Positions 1 through 9,098 of a stretch of 64,000 nucleotides of DNA are shown here, one piece after another (position 1 is the first letter of the stretch; each line of letters begins with the position of its first letter). A model generated the notes under the pieces. That model saw nothing but the letters and a program-made list of their open reading frames with translations. It was not told the DNA's origin and did no database searches. Position numbers and translations under genes: made by a program. The stretch spans positions 62,001 to 126,000 of the forward strand of contig JAEYHZ010000039.1 of the NCBI GenBank assembly GCA_023409265.1. The letters run 5' to 3'. This DNA is from Bacillota bacterium. GTDB lineage: Bacteria; Bacillota; Clostridia; Acetivibrionales; DSM-1351.

Positions 1-657
1 CTCGATTTCTTTAATAGGTTTTGTAATACTGCGGGTTATGTAATAGCACAAAAGGACTATAGCAGCCAGAGACAATACTGCTATCGCTACAACCCAAATG
101 TAGGCATTTCGTTCAGCAGCTTTGCTGTCGTTATAGAATTCTGTACCTATTTGGTCAGCGGATTCTCCGATACTTTTTGCCTGCATACGTATATCATAAA
201 TAGCTGGACCAACCTTTGTTTTATAAATGGCAAGACCTTCTTCATTTTGGTTGTTTTTCCCAAATGCAATTATTTTGTCCCGGTCTGCATCTGTAGCATC
301 CAGAGCACCAGACAACTCCTTCAATAATGCCTTATCTTCCTTTTTAGTCAGATGTTCTTCCAAGGTTGAAATTGCATTATCCACGGCATACAGTGCATCT
401 TCAATACCCTGGGCATATTGCTGGCTTTCTTCTGCATTTGTAGGTGTACATAAAAGAACAGTATATCTTTCCATCTCCTGTAAGCTACGTCGTAAATCCA
501 TGGCCGCAGTGCTGTTTATATTAGTGCCTTGATAGATAGTAAAATTAGTAGACATGGTTCGCATACCCACTACAGCAAATATAACCGTAAAAACAAAAAG
601 AATGACGGTAATACCGAATGTAATAATAAGTTTTTTAGCTATTTTGAAGTTTTTCAT
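1..657 (-). CDS. Methyl-accepting chemotaxis protein, N-terminal 219 residues (runs off window)
   Basis: The reading frame is open from an ATG at 657 to the left edge, so only the N-terminal part is present. The visible protein starts MKNFKIAKKL, has a hydrophobic segment at about residues 10-30, a roughly 160-residue helical region of the four-helix-bundle (4HB_MCP) type, a second membrane segment at about 184-205, and then ITRSITKPIKEI, the start of a HAMP domain. This is the standard layout of a membrane chemoreceptor that senses an extracellular ligand and signals to CheA. The ligand cannot be deduced. A GGAG ribosome site lies 8-12 bases upstream of the ATG. The signalling domain should lie outside the window. 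Confidence 0.88.
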   Translation of the reverse strand, partial: MKNFKIAKKLIITFGITVILFVFTVIFAVVGMRTMSTNFTIYQGTNINSTAAMDLRRSLQEMERYTVLLCTPTNAEESQQYAQGIEDALYAVDNAISTLEEHLTKKEDKALLKELSGALDATDADRDKIIAFGKNNQNEEGLAIYKTKVGPAIYDIRMQAKSIGESADQIGTEFYNDSKAAERNAYIWVVAIAVLSLAAIVLLCYYITRSITKPIKEIE

Positions 658-986
658 TTAGAATCTCCTTTTTTGAGTTTTTACTGCCCGATTGAAAGCA
701 GATTTGGTAACTTAAAACAGAAAAACCATTTATCATTCAGAGTGACAATGCCGTATTTCCATATCCCGTTCTCCTTTGTGAATTTTATGTAATAAAATTG
801 TAATTTATCTGTAATATCATATATTACTCAAATGTATCCGTGTAATTTTTGTTCTAAATTGACGTTTTTCTGTTCCCAATTAGTACATAACTTTATGAAT
901 ACATAACTTTAAATTATTAAAGCCCTTAATATTGATTACATAAAATGGCTTATTTGGAACAGGACTATCCCATCTTGGTATATGAA

Positions 987-1016
987 AAAACCACAAGGTT
1001 TTGGCCTGGTGGTTTT
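987..1016 (-). terminator. Rho-independent terminator after the glycosyltransferase pair
   Basis: Arms AAAACCAC and GTGGTTTT with inner AGG/CCT pairing form a hairpin. Read on the minus strand it is followed by a run of six T. It lies about 30 bases past the stop of the 369-residue glycosyltransferase. The rest of the gap from 658 to 986 is AT-rich, presumably holds the chemoreceptor promoter, and shows no other feature I can support. Confidence 0.75.
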
Positions 1017-1045
1017 CTATTTGACAATACTTAATGGGATCAACT

Positions 1046-2155
1046 CTATATAAATTGTTCTATAACGGAAGTCCTGGCTTTCATTTGTTTATCAAAGTCG
1101 AAAATCTCTCTGAATTTTGCCTGTCCTTGTGCCGACATCCGGTAAAGCTCAGAGGGGTTATGATAATATTCCAGGATGTTTTTGGTGATTGCTTCAGCAT
1201 CCGGAGTGATAATAAAAATATCCTTCTTGTGTTTAAAGTGTTCATTCATATTGAGCTGGTCGGTACAGAAAACAGCTACATTGTGCAAAGCAGCATCGAT
1301 ACAGCAGCCTGTCGGGAAACCATCAATATTTTTGCCGGGTATGAGGACATATGGCAGATTTGGCGAAACAATAATGTCCATTTTTGAGAAGAAAGCAGGG
1401 AAAAAGCTTTTATCCTTAAGGCCATAGAAAACGATTTTGTTACCCAGCTCACTGACATCAACATCACTTGGCTCAAAATTACCCACAACGTGAAACCTGA
1501 TATTATCTGCTGCCTTTAACAATTTTTTGCAGGTTTCAATAAAAACAGGAAAGCCCTTATCGACCCCGAGGGGCATATACTTATGAGCCACAAAACAGAG
1601 ATCGAAAGTACTTTTGTCTTTTCCAAAATATTGTTTTTGTAAAGTTGTATGGAAGTATTCCGGATAAGTTACCATTCCATAGATATAGGACACTTTATCA
1701 GGTGTAACAAAACCCCGATTAACAATATAATCATAAATTATTTTCTGCGTCACAATCACTTTCCTAAAAAGGGGAGAGCTAAAAACCTTTTTCAGTCTGG
1801 CATCTACCTCATCATCATTGAACCAAAATCCTCCACCGGGATATAACTCAAAAATAAAGGGTGTGTTGGCCAGTTCATAGGCAAAATAAAATTGGGCAGC
1901 GTTACTCAGAAAAACTGTGTAATATAAACTATAAGACTGCCCGGTCCAATCAAACTGGAAAAATGACTTCACTTTATCTTTAAACTGGGGATATATGGCA
2001 GCATATTGAGGATAATGGTTGTCATACCTGTGAACATAAACCTCGCAGTCTGAAAACTTCTCCAGATAGTAGTTGAATTCGGCTATTCTAAAACCTGTGG
2101 TCAGATTTGGAAAAAAGTCATCTAAAATAGCAATTTTTTTGTTGGTTGTATCCAT
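1046..2155 (-). CDS. Glycosyltransferase, GT-B/family 1-like
   Basis: This 369-residue protein probably transfers a sugar from a nucleotide-sugar donor to a cell-surface glycan, glycolipid or protein. The C-terminal half resembles GT-B glycosyltransferases: FHVVGNFEP, then KIVFYGLKDKS, then SPNLPY...GFPTGCCIDAALHN, matching the usual 'distance from start, small loop, donor-site' arrangement. The N-terminal half (IAILDDFFPNLTTGFRIAEF) resembles an acceptor domain. It has no signal peptide or clear membrane segment, so it should be cytoplasmic. An AAGGAAAGG ribosome site precedes the ATG. It follows a GT2-family gene by 34 bases and is probably co-transcribed with it. Donor and acceptor are unknown. 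Confidence 0.7.
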   Translation of the reverse strand: MDTTNKKIAILDDFFPNLTTGFRIAEFNYYLEKFSDCEVYVHRYDNHYPQYAAIYPQFKDKVKSFFQFDWTGQSYSLYYTVFLSNAAQFYFAYELANTPFIFELYPGGGFWFNDDEVDARLKKVFSSPLFRKVIVTQKIIYDYIVNRGFVTPDKVSYIYGMVTYPEYFHTTLQKQYFGKDKSTFDLCFVAHKYMPLGVDKGFPVFIETCKKLLKAADNIRFHVVGNFEPSDVDVSELGNKIVFYGLKDKSFFPAFFSKMDIIVSPNLPYVLIPGKNIDGFPTGCCIDAALHNVAVFCTDQLNMNEHFKHKKDIFIITPDAEAITKNILEYYHNPSELYRMSAQGQAKFREIFDFDKQMKARTSVIEQFI

Positions 2156-2189
2156 TTTTATCAGCCTTTCCTTGTTAACTTTCTATAAA

Positions 2190-3092
2190 TTAATTGGTAT
2201 TATTGGCATAATAGTCGAAATTCTCCTGTGCCCACTCCTTATGGTAAAGGTGATTTTTGCAGGACTCAGGGTCATGAATGCTTGCACAATAAACTGTTCT
2301 CTTACCCTCGTTGAGTTCTTTGAAACACTCGGAATATTTCCAGCCATGGGTTAGAACAAAGGGATCATTCTTGTGCTTGCTGCGCCAAAGATCAAAACAC
2401 TTGTAATAAATTTTATCCATTTTGCACCACTGACTGCCTTCACAATTCTCACAAGGGACCGTCTGAATCATGTCGATGGGAATGTCAATGGCATACCCTG
2501 CTTTAAACGGTGTATAATTATTAATTCTCAGGGACAGTTCCGCATCACCATACCCATTTTCCTCACACCAATAGCCAATAAGGTCAATCAGTTCAGGTCT
2601 TAGAACCTGACATTGACCGGGTATAAAATCTAAATGATTTCCAACCGTCGTATGAGTTAACTGCAGATAACTTACTCCATCCTTTTGCTGAAGAGCGACG
2701 TCGGGATAATACACCGGATATGGATTGGTTCTTGACATTCCGAGAAGTCCCACCTCCGGAAAAGTATCAAAGATTTTCATAAATCGGCTTATCCAATCCG
2801 GGACATAAAAATGGACATCACTTTCAACGACAATAAAATATTGATCCGGTTTTCTTCGTGTCAAATTATAATTAAGCGGATAAATAGGACCATAATTTAC
2901 ATCAAACCGTGTTTTAGATTTAATTCGACTGTCTGTAAGGCTTTGAATATAATCCCATGTTCCGTCCTGCGAATTATTGTCGATAATATGAAGATCAAAA
3001 TCATCTGTAGTATTACTTAAAAGAGAATTTAAGTTTCTGGCTGTTAACCCAAGTCTATGAAAAGTGGAGTAGCTGATGAATGGCGGATTCAT
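2190..3092 (-). CDS. Glycosyltransferase family 2 (GT-A) protein
   Basis: This 300-residue protein has a GT-A fold signature: FDLHIIDNNSQDGTW (nucleotide-binding loop) at about residues 32-46, then FIVVESDVHFYVPDW near 85-100, where ESDV occupies the DxD metal-binding position. Later GYGDAELSLRINNY corresponds to the acceptor-site ED motif of this family. A cysteine-rich segment near residues 213-232 (CENCEGSQWCKMDKIYYKCF) is unusual and could bind a metal, but this is only a visual impression. The AGGAGAGG ribosome site is strong. Co-transcription with the next glycosyltransferase suggests a small surface-glycan unit. Confidence 0.78.
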   Translation of the reverse strand: MNPPFISYSTFHRLGLTARNLNSLLSNTTDDFDLHIIDNNSQDGTWDYIQSLTDSRIKSKTRFDVNYGPIYPLNYNLTRRKPDQYFIVVESDVHFYVPDWISRFMKIFDTFPEVGLLGMSRTNPYPVYYPDVALQQKDGVSYLQLTHTTVGNHLDFIPGQCQVLRPELIDLIGYWCEENGYGDAELSLRINNYTPFKAGYAIDIPIDMIQTVPCENCEGSQWCKMDKIYYKCFDLWRSKHKNDPFVLTHGWKYSECFKELNEGKRTVYCASIHDPESCKNHLYHKEWAQENFDYYANNTN

Positions 3093-3230
3093 ATCATATA
3101 TCCTCTCCTATTTTTCTTTCTAAAGTCATTATATTCTTTCATTGCCAATGGGTTACAAAGATACGATTCTTAATTCCTCAGCAAGCTCAACGCGTTGACT
3201 TCACAGCTGGAAAGGGTATCTGAAGGATAT

Positions 3231-3278
3231 AAAAAGTCCGCCATTCAAAACAAAACAATACTGAAATGGCGGACTTTT
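3231..3278 (-). terminator. Rho-independent terminator after the lipoprotein gene
   Basis: A 14-base perfect stem (AAAAGTCCGCCATT against AATGGCGGACTTTT) with a 19-base loop ends in T5 on the minus strand. It lies about 75 bases after the lipoprotein stop and could also work on the plus strand. Confidence 0.85.
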
Positions 3279-3351
3279 CTTATATCCCTAAAGGACTGAA
3301 GGACTATTAATATCGATTTATTGCTTCAGATTACGTTTCTGTTAAAACACT

Positions 3352-4461
3352 TTATTTCTGCAACGAATACTTGAGATGCGCAATACTGCTGTTATATTGT
3401 TTTCCATTCCATTCGGTATAAACCAATTCTTCCCCCGAAGGACTCCAGCTTGTGACCGCATTCTTTATATCAACAGCGATCTGTGTGGACTTTTCAGTTA
3501 ACATATCATAGACATAAAGACCGTTTACAGTTGTACCGTTTACATCACCTTTCAGGTTATAAGCAATCATCCTCTGATCAGGAGACCATGAAATACCTCC
3601 AATTTCAGTACCTTCTGCAATAGTTTTCTTGTTGCCGCCATCTGCAGCACAAAGGATCATAATATTTTTGGAACCGCTGCTTTGCAATACCAGCATTTGA
3701 TTTCCGTCAGGTGAAGGAACTACATTAATAACATTATCGAGATTCAGGTTTACCTTTTTCTTTGAAGAAAGATTCAACATCATTAAGGACTCATCATTAC
3801 TGGTATTGTAGTAAACATTATCCTTAATCTTTTCTACAATGAACAAAGCCTCTTCCTTTAAGCCATCCAGTACCGAGATTTTCCCTGTTGTATTTGCCAG
3901 GTAGGCACCGTTGCTGTAAGCCGCGCCAATTACCTCATTTCCCGACCATCCGGCACTGATGGCTCCTCCGATCTTACCTCCCGTAATACCAAAAGCCTTC
4001 AAATTATCCAGGTTCATTACATAATATACCGGATCTCCCAATGAGAATGCACTGTACAACAGATGTTTTTTATCTGCTGACAATGTAGCCCCACCCAGAA
4101 ACACATCCTTTTGCTCCTTTAACAACTTGTATTCCTTGGTGTTAATATTGTACAGATATAGACTTCTGGGATACGAATCCGATAGTTCAGCCAGACTCAT
4201 TTTACCAAGAGAGTCATTTTCCTTTGATACAATCACCGTATCCTTGTTGAGCCAGTCTGAGATTTCTACATTCTCATAACGGTCAATGTTCTCCACCGAT
4301 ACATCAGGCTTTGCTGAAGTATCGCCTGCATTATCAATGACAGTGATAGATTTTCCGGGTTCTTTTATTGTAACCCTGTTTTGTTTGTTTGCGTTATCGC
4401 ATGCAGTAATGGTTAAAAGTATCGACAGCACACATATAATTCCTGTTATTTTTGTTTTCAT
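3352..4461 (-). CDS. Lipoprotein with TolB/PD40-like beta-propeller
   Basis: The 369-residue product starts MKTKITGIICVLSILLTITAC. The lipobox ITAC puts the lipidated cysteine at about residue 21, so the mature protein is anchored outside the membrane. After a short linker, repeated segments such as LLYSAFSLGDPVYYV, NVVPSPDGNQMLVLQSS, GISWSPDQRMIAYNL and VTSWSPSGEELVYTEW match the 'SPDG + hydrophobic strand' blades of PD40/TolB propellers. It follows a histidine kinase by about 95 bases on the same strand and may be part of that signalling unit, for example as a sensor of envelope state. That link is inferred from position only. Ribosome site AAGGAGGCG. Confidence 0.75.
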   Translation of the reverse strand: MKTKITGIICVLSILLTITACDNANKQNRVTIKEPGKSITVIDNAGDTSAKPDVSVENIDRYENVEISDWLNKDTVIVSKENDSLGKMSLAELSDSYPRSLYLYNINTKEYKLLKEQKDVFLGGATLSADKKHLLYSAFSLGDPVYYVMNLDNLKAFGITGGKIGGAISAGWSGNEVIGAAYSNGAYLANTTGKISVLDGLKEEALFIVEKIKDNVYYNTSNDESLMMLNLSSKKKVNLNLDNVINVVPSPDGNQMLVLQSSGSKNIMILCAADGGNKKTIAEGTEIGGISWSPDQRMIAYNLKGDVNGTTVNGLYVYDMLTEKSTQIAVDIKNAVTSWSPSGEELVYTEWNGKQYNSSIAHLKYSLQK

Positions 4462-4556
4462 AATTTAAATCGCCTCCTTGATACATATATTATCAAGAAT
4501 ATATTTCTATAAAATATACAATTATTTCGAAAATGTAAACAAATGTATCAAACATG

Positions 4557-6032
4557 TTAAATATTTTTCAGTATCTCATCCACAACTACTGGAAATATAA
4601 TTCTGAAAGTAGTTCCATCGGCATTTGTGTTCACCAGAGTAATAGAACCACCTATTGTTTCGGCATGCTTTTTGGCAAGAGAAAGACCCAACCCCACGCC
4701 CCCACTTTCCCGGGACCTGTTTTTATCCACTGTGTAGAAGGGTTCAAAAATCTTATCAGCAAGTTCTTCAGGAATCCCTATGCCTGTATCTGCAATTTCT
4801 ACTACTGCTTTATCCTTCTCCATATAATTCTTTACAGAGATACTGCCCCCTGCTTTGTTATACTTGATTGCATTGTCCAGAAGATTCATAAGAACTATTG
4901 TCATGCTGTCCTTGTCGGCTTCCACATAAGCCTCGGTCAACCCGGTCCGCATACTGATGCCGAACTTATCCAGTTTACCCTTCAAGCTGTCCAGCACTGC
5001 CAGGATTGTCTGCTTTAACTCAATTTTCTCCTTTTTGTACTCAAAATCATATTTTTCCAGAGCTGATAACTGCAACACCTTTTCGACCATTTCGTAGAGC
5101 CTCTGTGTTTCACTTTTAATATTGGTTCTTGCAGTTTCCAGTAAATTCTCAGCGTCCGGATACATTTCCAGCAAGTCAATATAGGCTTTTATAGAAGTCA
5201 GAGGTGTTTTAAATTCATGGGTTACATTCCCGATAAACTGTTTCTGCTGCCGGTCAAGCAGGGACAATTTCTTGACTGCAAGCGTCAGTTTCTTTTTCTC
5301 TTCCTCCATGTCATTTATGGTTTTGCTGATTTGACCGCTCATGGCATTGATTCCTTCGCTCAACCTTCCTATTTCGTCCCTGCGGGTAAGTACAGCAGTT
5401 TCATAATGTCCCTCGCGAATCCTGCCAACCGTCTGCTCCAGTCTGATGATTCCATTTGCAAAGGAGTCAAAATAAAAATAAGCCAGAATAAAGCTGAGAA
5501 AAAATACACCAGCTCCAATATAGATAAACAGCCGCCTGATGTGGTTATAAAACTCCTGGTGCCCCGACAGTGAATAATTAAACTGTACAACTCCCACCTG
5601 CTCGTTACCTGACCTTAAGGGAGCAAAATAAAACAGTGAATCCTTTTCCACCAGATAGGCAGTTTTATTATTCCTCGCAAATTCCAGTGTTCTTTTGATA
5701 CTTTCTGATTCTGTCAGAGACACTTTCCTGTTGACTGCTTTTCCTTCCCGGTCATACAACACCACTGACTGTCCGCTGATCAGCTCCAGTTGCCCGGCAA
5801 ATTCCTTTCCCTTTGAGGTAAGGAAAGTTTGCGGTACTTTGCTGGCTTCAGCGAGAATTGTCTGTATAAAATAGATATTTGCAGTTTTGGCCTGCCGGGC
5901 TAAATATTCTTCATACTGCACCTGCTGGTCCTTTTTAATACCCTGGAGCACCAGCAGGCTTAAAATAAATACTGTAAGGAGCAGAAGGACAGCAAGGAAA
6001 ATGCTGAATTTAATTTTTATACTGGTTCTCAC
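4557..6032 (-). CDS. Sensor histidine kinase
   Basis: A 491-residue membrane kinase. Order: TM1 at about 10-30, an extracytoplasmic sensor of about 135 residues, TM2 at about 168-190, HAMP at about 190-245, a HisKA dimerisation helix with phosphoacceptor His272 in GNVTHEFKTPL, then a HATPase_c domain with the N box (MNLLDNAIKYNK), G1 (ADTGIGIP) and G2 (GGVGLGLSLAKKH). The gene starts one base after the stop of the response regulator, so the pair should be translationally linked. The signal is unknown; the neighbouring propeller lipoprotein and secreted protease suggest envelope or nutrient sensing, which is inference. Confidence 0.92.
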   Translation of the reverse strand: MRTSIKIKFSIFLAVLLLLTVFILSLLVLQGIKKDQQVQYEEYLARQAKTANIYFIQTILAEASKVPQTFLTSKGKEFAGQLELISGQSVVLYDREGKAVNRKVSLTESESIKRTLEFARNNKTAYLVEKDSLFYFAPLRSGNEQVGVVQFNYSLSGHQEFYNHIRRLFIYIGAGVFFLSFILAYFYFDSFANGIIRLEQTVGRIREGHYETAVLTRRDEIGRLSEGINAMSGQISKTINDMEEEKKKLTLAVKKLSLLDRQQKQFIGNVTHEFKTPLTSIKAYIDLLEMYPDAENLLETARTNIKSETQRLYEMVEKVLQLSALEKYDFEYKKEKIELKQTILAVLDSLKGKLDKFGISMRTGLTEAYVEADKDSMTIVLMNLLDNAIKYNKAGGSISVKNYMEKDKAVVEIADTGIGIPEELADKIFEPFYTVDKNRSRESGGVGLGLSLAKKHAETIGGSITLVNTNADGTTFRIIFPVVVDEILKNI

Positions 6033-6033
6033 C

Positions 6034-6717
6034 TTAACCTCCTAAAGCCTTATAACCTATGCTATGAACGGTTTGTATGATATCTGCATAATCCGGTCCC
6101 AACTTTTTTCTCAGTCTTTGTACATGAATATCTACGGTACGTGTTCCGCCAATATACTCCAGCCCCCATATCAGATCCAAAAGCTGTTCCCTGGTATAAA
6201 CCCTGTCAGGACTGGATACCAGCAGTGACAACAGATCATATTCCTTTGGTGTCAGATCCAGCAGTTTATTGCCTGCAAAAGCCGCTCGTTTCTTTAAATG
6301 AAGCACTATTCCGCCAAGGCTTATACTGTCGGTATCCTGTTTTTCACCGGCTGCCTGCATTCTCCTTAACAGCGATTTTAAACGTGCAAGCAGTTCTCTC
6401 ATATCAAATGGTTTTGTGATATAATCATCCGCTCCCAGTTCAAGACCCAGTATCTTGTTGACAATATCTTCTTTGGCCGTCAGCATTATAACTCCCATGG
6501 ACCCTTTATCCGGAAGCCTCTTCAATATATCATATCCATCCATGCCCGGGAGCATCACGTCCAGTATTATGGCATCAGGAGAAAAGCCCTGCAGTTTTTT
6601 CAGTGCTTCATCCCCATGATATACAACTTCAACGGAATATCCTTCTCTTTTAAGTGCATATGCAATTGCATCGGCAATTCTTTTTTCATCCTCTATAACC
6701 ATAACTTTTTCATTCAT
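6034..6717 (-). CDS. OmpR/PhoB-family response regulator
   Basis: A 227-residue regulator with a receiver domain (acidic pair near the N-terminus, phosphoacceptor Asp in ILDVMLPGMDG at about residue 53, Lys in YITKPFDMREL) followed by a winged-helix DNA-binding domain (LTPKEYDLLSLL...YTREQLLDLIWG...RTVDIHVQRLRKKL). It would be phosphorylated by the adjacent kinase. I chose the ATG giving MNEKVMVIED; a GTG one codon earlier is also possible because the upstream GGTGAAG site is weak and close. Confidence 0.93.
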   Translation of the reverse strand: MNEKVMVIEDEKRIADAIAYALKREGYSVEVVYHGDEALKKLQGFSPDAIILDVMLPGMDGYDILKRLPDKGSMGVIMLTAKEDIVNKILGLELGADDYITKPFDMRELLARLKSLLRRMQAAGEKQDTDSISLGGIVLHLKKRAAFAGNKLLDLTPKEYDLLSLLVSSPDRVYTREQLLDLIWGLEYIGGTRTVDIHVQRLRKKLGPDYADIIQTVHSIGYKALGG

Positions 6718-6885
6718 CACTTCACCATTCCATTCTGACCGAAAAAAACAATTGTTGTTTTTTTATTATACCAATTAATCGGTAAGTCCATCAAATCTTT
6801 AAGTACTCCCTTCTCACAAGGTGTTTATTTATTTTAATGTTTTACAGTTCAGAATCACACTCTCAATGCAGGATGCACTGACAGC

Positions 6886-6915
6886 AAAAAGCCCGTCTTT
6901 TCAAACGGGCTTTTT
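6886..6915 (-). terminator. Rho-independent terminator after the subtilase gene
   Basis: AAAAAGCCCG and CGGGCTTTTT are perfect 10-base arms around a 10-base loop. The symmetric A/T tails allow termination in both directions. It sits 26 bases beyond the protease stop. Confidence 0.9.
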
Positions 6916-6940
6916 ATTTATGGCGGAACCTATGGAGCTG

Positions 6941-8638
6941 TTATTGGTTGGTTGTCTGGTTGATGACGGTGGCACCTGAGCTTAAATCAATAGAGTACGA
7001 ACCGCTTCCTTTGTAGGAAAGTATCTTTATTTTATATGTTCCTGCAGCAGTTGGAGTATAACCGATAGTTTCCTGTCTGGTTGCGCTTTCAGAACTTGCT
7101 ACCTGAGTACCGCTCGGATTGTACAGGTATATGTCGAAATCCTGTGAAGCTGTCCAGTTTGGATGTATTAATGTAATAGAAATAGGGTACGTTGTGTCAG
7201 GTATTGTAATTGTAAATTCATCATATTTATTTGTGCCGGCAAGTGAATCTGCTTTATACAGGTGGGTCGGGATATCTATTCCTGTACCTGTATAGCCTCC
7301 TGCAGCCTTAACTGCCGCATAACTGTCGAGCTTGCCAAAGCCGTAATCCAAATCCTGACCTGCCGGTCCCCAATCCTGTGCTGTTCCTGTTAGATAGCTT
7401 ATCACCTGTGCTGGTGTCAAACCCGGGTTGGCATCCAGAATCAATGCAGCCGTACCCGAGGTGAAAGGTGTCGCCATGCTTGTCCCGCTATATGCCACAT
7501 ACTGGTTTGTTGAATTGGCCTTTGCTGAAGTGATATTGTAGCCCGGAGCACTTATATCGGGTTTCAGCCTGCCGTCGGCGGTAAGCCCTCTGCTGGAGAA
7601 ATCCGCCAGGAAAAATCCCTTCTCTCCCACATCTCCAAAGGCTGCTACCGTCAATGCTTTAGCCGCCGCTCCGGGAGAACCGATGGTCGCCTTTCGGGGT
7701 CCGGAATTGCCGGCTGCAACTACAGGTACAATTCCTGCATTAAAGGCATTGTTTATTGCCAGGGATGTTGAATCGGTGCCATCGGAACTGCCGGATGTTC
7801 CAAGGCTTAAACTTATGATCCTGATATTATAGGCATCTTTATTGGCTACAGCCCAATCGATTGCTGCCGTAACATTGCTCATGGTCCCGTCTCCGTTTGA
7901 ATCCAGAACCTTCAGACCAATAAGAGCCGCACCGGGTGCTACTCCCTTGTAATTGGCATTGCCTTCACCGGTACCCGCTACCGTGGCTGCAACATGGGTA
8001 CCATGACCATTATCATCATAGGGCGTTGTTCTGTTTCCCACCCAGTCTCTCCATGCTATAACCTTGCCGCCATCCAGGTCTACATGGCTTGCATCAATAC
8101 CTGTATCAATGACTGCGACTACAATGTCATTCTTTGTATATGTATCAGGAGAACTGTCATGGTCGCCGTCAATACCTGCAAAGTCTGTTCTGGCCTTACT
8201 AACTCCAAACCAGTTGGAAGCCGTATTTATTGTGGCATGTACCGCCTCATCGTATTCCACCTGCTTAACCAGATCTGATTTTTCCAGCTTGCTGATTTGA
8301 TCTTTGGTAAGACTAAGTGCAGCACCGGGTATAATTTCAAATTTGTGTTTGATTTCCGGATTTCCAAGCAGATTTTCAATGGATGTGAATTCATCATCTG
8401 AAAGTTTTTTATTAAATACAACTGTAACAGGAACTTCTTCGCTCTCTTCTGCCTTGGAAATTTTCTCCTCAAGGTTTAGGAATAGTTTGCTGTTTGGGCT
8501 TTTTGTAATTTCAAAGGTTGGTTTCTCAACCTGCAAAACCTCCTTTGAAGGTTTTGCAAATACTAATGATTGTGTCCCTATTAAAATTAATGTAAAAATA
8601 AAAACAAAGATTGATTTTAAAAATTTCTTTTCTCTCAT
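6941..8638 (-). CDS. Secreted subtilisin-family (S8) serine protease with C-terminal PPC-like domain
   Basis: This 565-residue protein is a secreted endopeptidase. Residues 1-28 form a signal peptide, and about 45-135 look like an I9-type propeptide that folds and inhibits the enzyme. The catalytic domain has Asp178 (AVIDTGID), His212 (NGHGTHVAATVAG), the oxyanion Asn311 (AAGNSGP) and Ser387 (SGTSMATP), so the triad is complete. Residues from about 460 on (FTITIPDTTYPISITL...DFDIYLYNPSG...GTYKIKILSY) resemble a pre-peptidase C-terminal beta domain used by many extracellular proteases. A GGAGA ribosome site precedes the ATG. The gene is monocistronic, with its own terminator and an unusually long upstream region. 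Confidence 0.95.
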   Translation of the reverse strand: MREKKFLKSIFVFIFTLILIGTQSLVFAKPSKEVLQVEKPTFEITKSPNSKLFLNLEEKISKAEESEEVPVTVVFNKKLSDDEFTSIENLLGNPEIKHKFEIIPGAALSLTKDQISKLEKSDLVKQVEYDEAVHATINTASNWFGVSKARTDFAGIDGDHDSSPDTYTKNDIVVAVIDTGIDASHVDLDGGKVIAWRDWVGNRTTPYDDNGHGTHVAATVAGTGEGNANYKGVAPGAALIGLKVLDSNGDGTMSNVTAAIDWAVANKDAYNIRIISLSLGTSGSSDGTDSTSLAINNAFNAGIVPVVAAGNSGPRKATIGSPGAAAKALTVAAFGDVGEKGFFLADFSSRGLTADGRLKPDISAPGYNITSAKANSTNQYVAYSGTSMATPFTSGTAALILDANPGLTPAQVISYLTGTAQDWGPAGQDLDYGFGKLDSYAAVKAAGGYTGTGIDIPTHLYKADSLAGTNKYDEFTITIPDTTYPISITLIHPNWTASQDFDIYLYNPSGTQVASSESATRQETIGYTPTAAGTYKIKILSYKGSGSYSIDLSSGATVINQTTNQ

Positions 8639-8699
8639 AGATATTATCTCCTCTCGACTCTTATGTCACGTTATTTAAGTAATTTTTCAAACTGTGATA

Positions 8700-8744
8700 T
8701 TAAAACAACAGTTTGGAAACGTTTGGAGACCTGATTTTATTCAT
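8700..8744 (-). CDS. Possible 14-residue small ORF in the protease leader
   Basis: An ATG with a good AAGGCGGTG ribosome site six bases upstream opens a frame encoding MNKIRSPNVSKLLF and then stops, 61 bases before the protease start. No family is recognised. It could be a leader peptide controlling the protease, a signalling peptide precursor, or chance. The start context is better than random, which is the only evidence. Confidence 0.3.
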   Translation of the reverse strand: MNKIRSPNVSKLLF

Positions 8745-8764
8745 GCTTTCACCGCCTTTTTTAT

Positions 8765-9010
8765 CAGCATGCCAAAGGCATGCTGTCAATAATGCAATAA
8801 TCCAATACATACTTGCATTTCTTGCATCATATATAAAAACAGGATGGTGTTAACCGAAATTACCAGTGACGAATAAGCTTATTCAGACCCATTGGATGCC
8901 AGGCTCCAACAGACCTTTACAACTTTACACTGCATTGTGCAAAGGATAGTCATACTCTATTGAGTTTGACTAAAAGAGAAATGAATGAGCATGCTCGTAA
9001 TTCATTTTAA
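8765..9010 (-). promoter_or_regulatory. Long structured leader upstream of the protease, type unassigned
   Basis: Several inverted repeats occur in this intergenic stretch on the minus strand: GTCA-A-ACTC with GAGT-A-TGAC (about 8949-8970), CCTTT with AAAGG, TTGGA with TCCAA (about 8893-8909), the palindrome GAATAAGCTTATTC (8871-8884), and AGCATGCC with GGCATGCT (8766-8784). The density suggests a structured 5' UTR, perhaps a riboswitch or attenuator. I could not match it to the consensus of c-di-GMP, cobalamin, purine, TPP or c-di-AMP riboswitches. The remaining bases to 9100 are AT-rich. Confidence 0.35.
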
Positions 9011-9098
9011 ACAATATAACATGTTTGTAAATATTTGTCAATAATATTTTGTAAATTATTGGATGATTAATAGATATATTAAATATTAATGCGTTGGG

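Noticed and set aside
8765..9010. c-di-GMP or cobalamin riboswitch upstream of the protease
   Set aside because: I looked for the GEMM core (GGGCAAA...GCAAAGC), c-di-GMP-II and B12-box patterns and could not match any convincingly on the minus strand.
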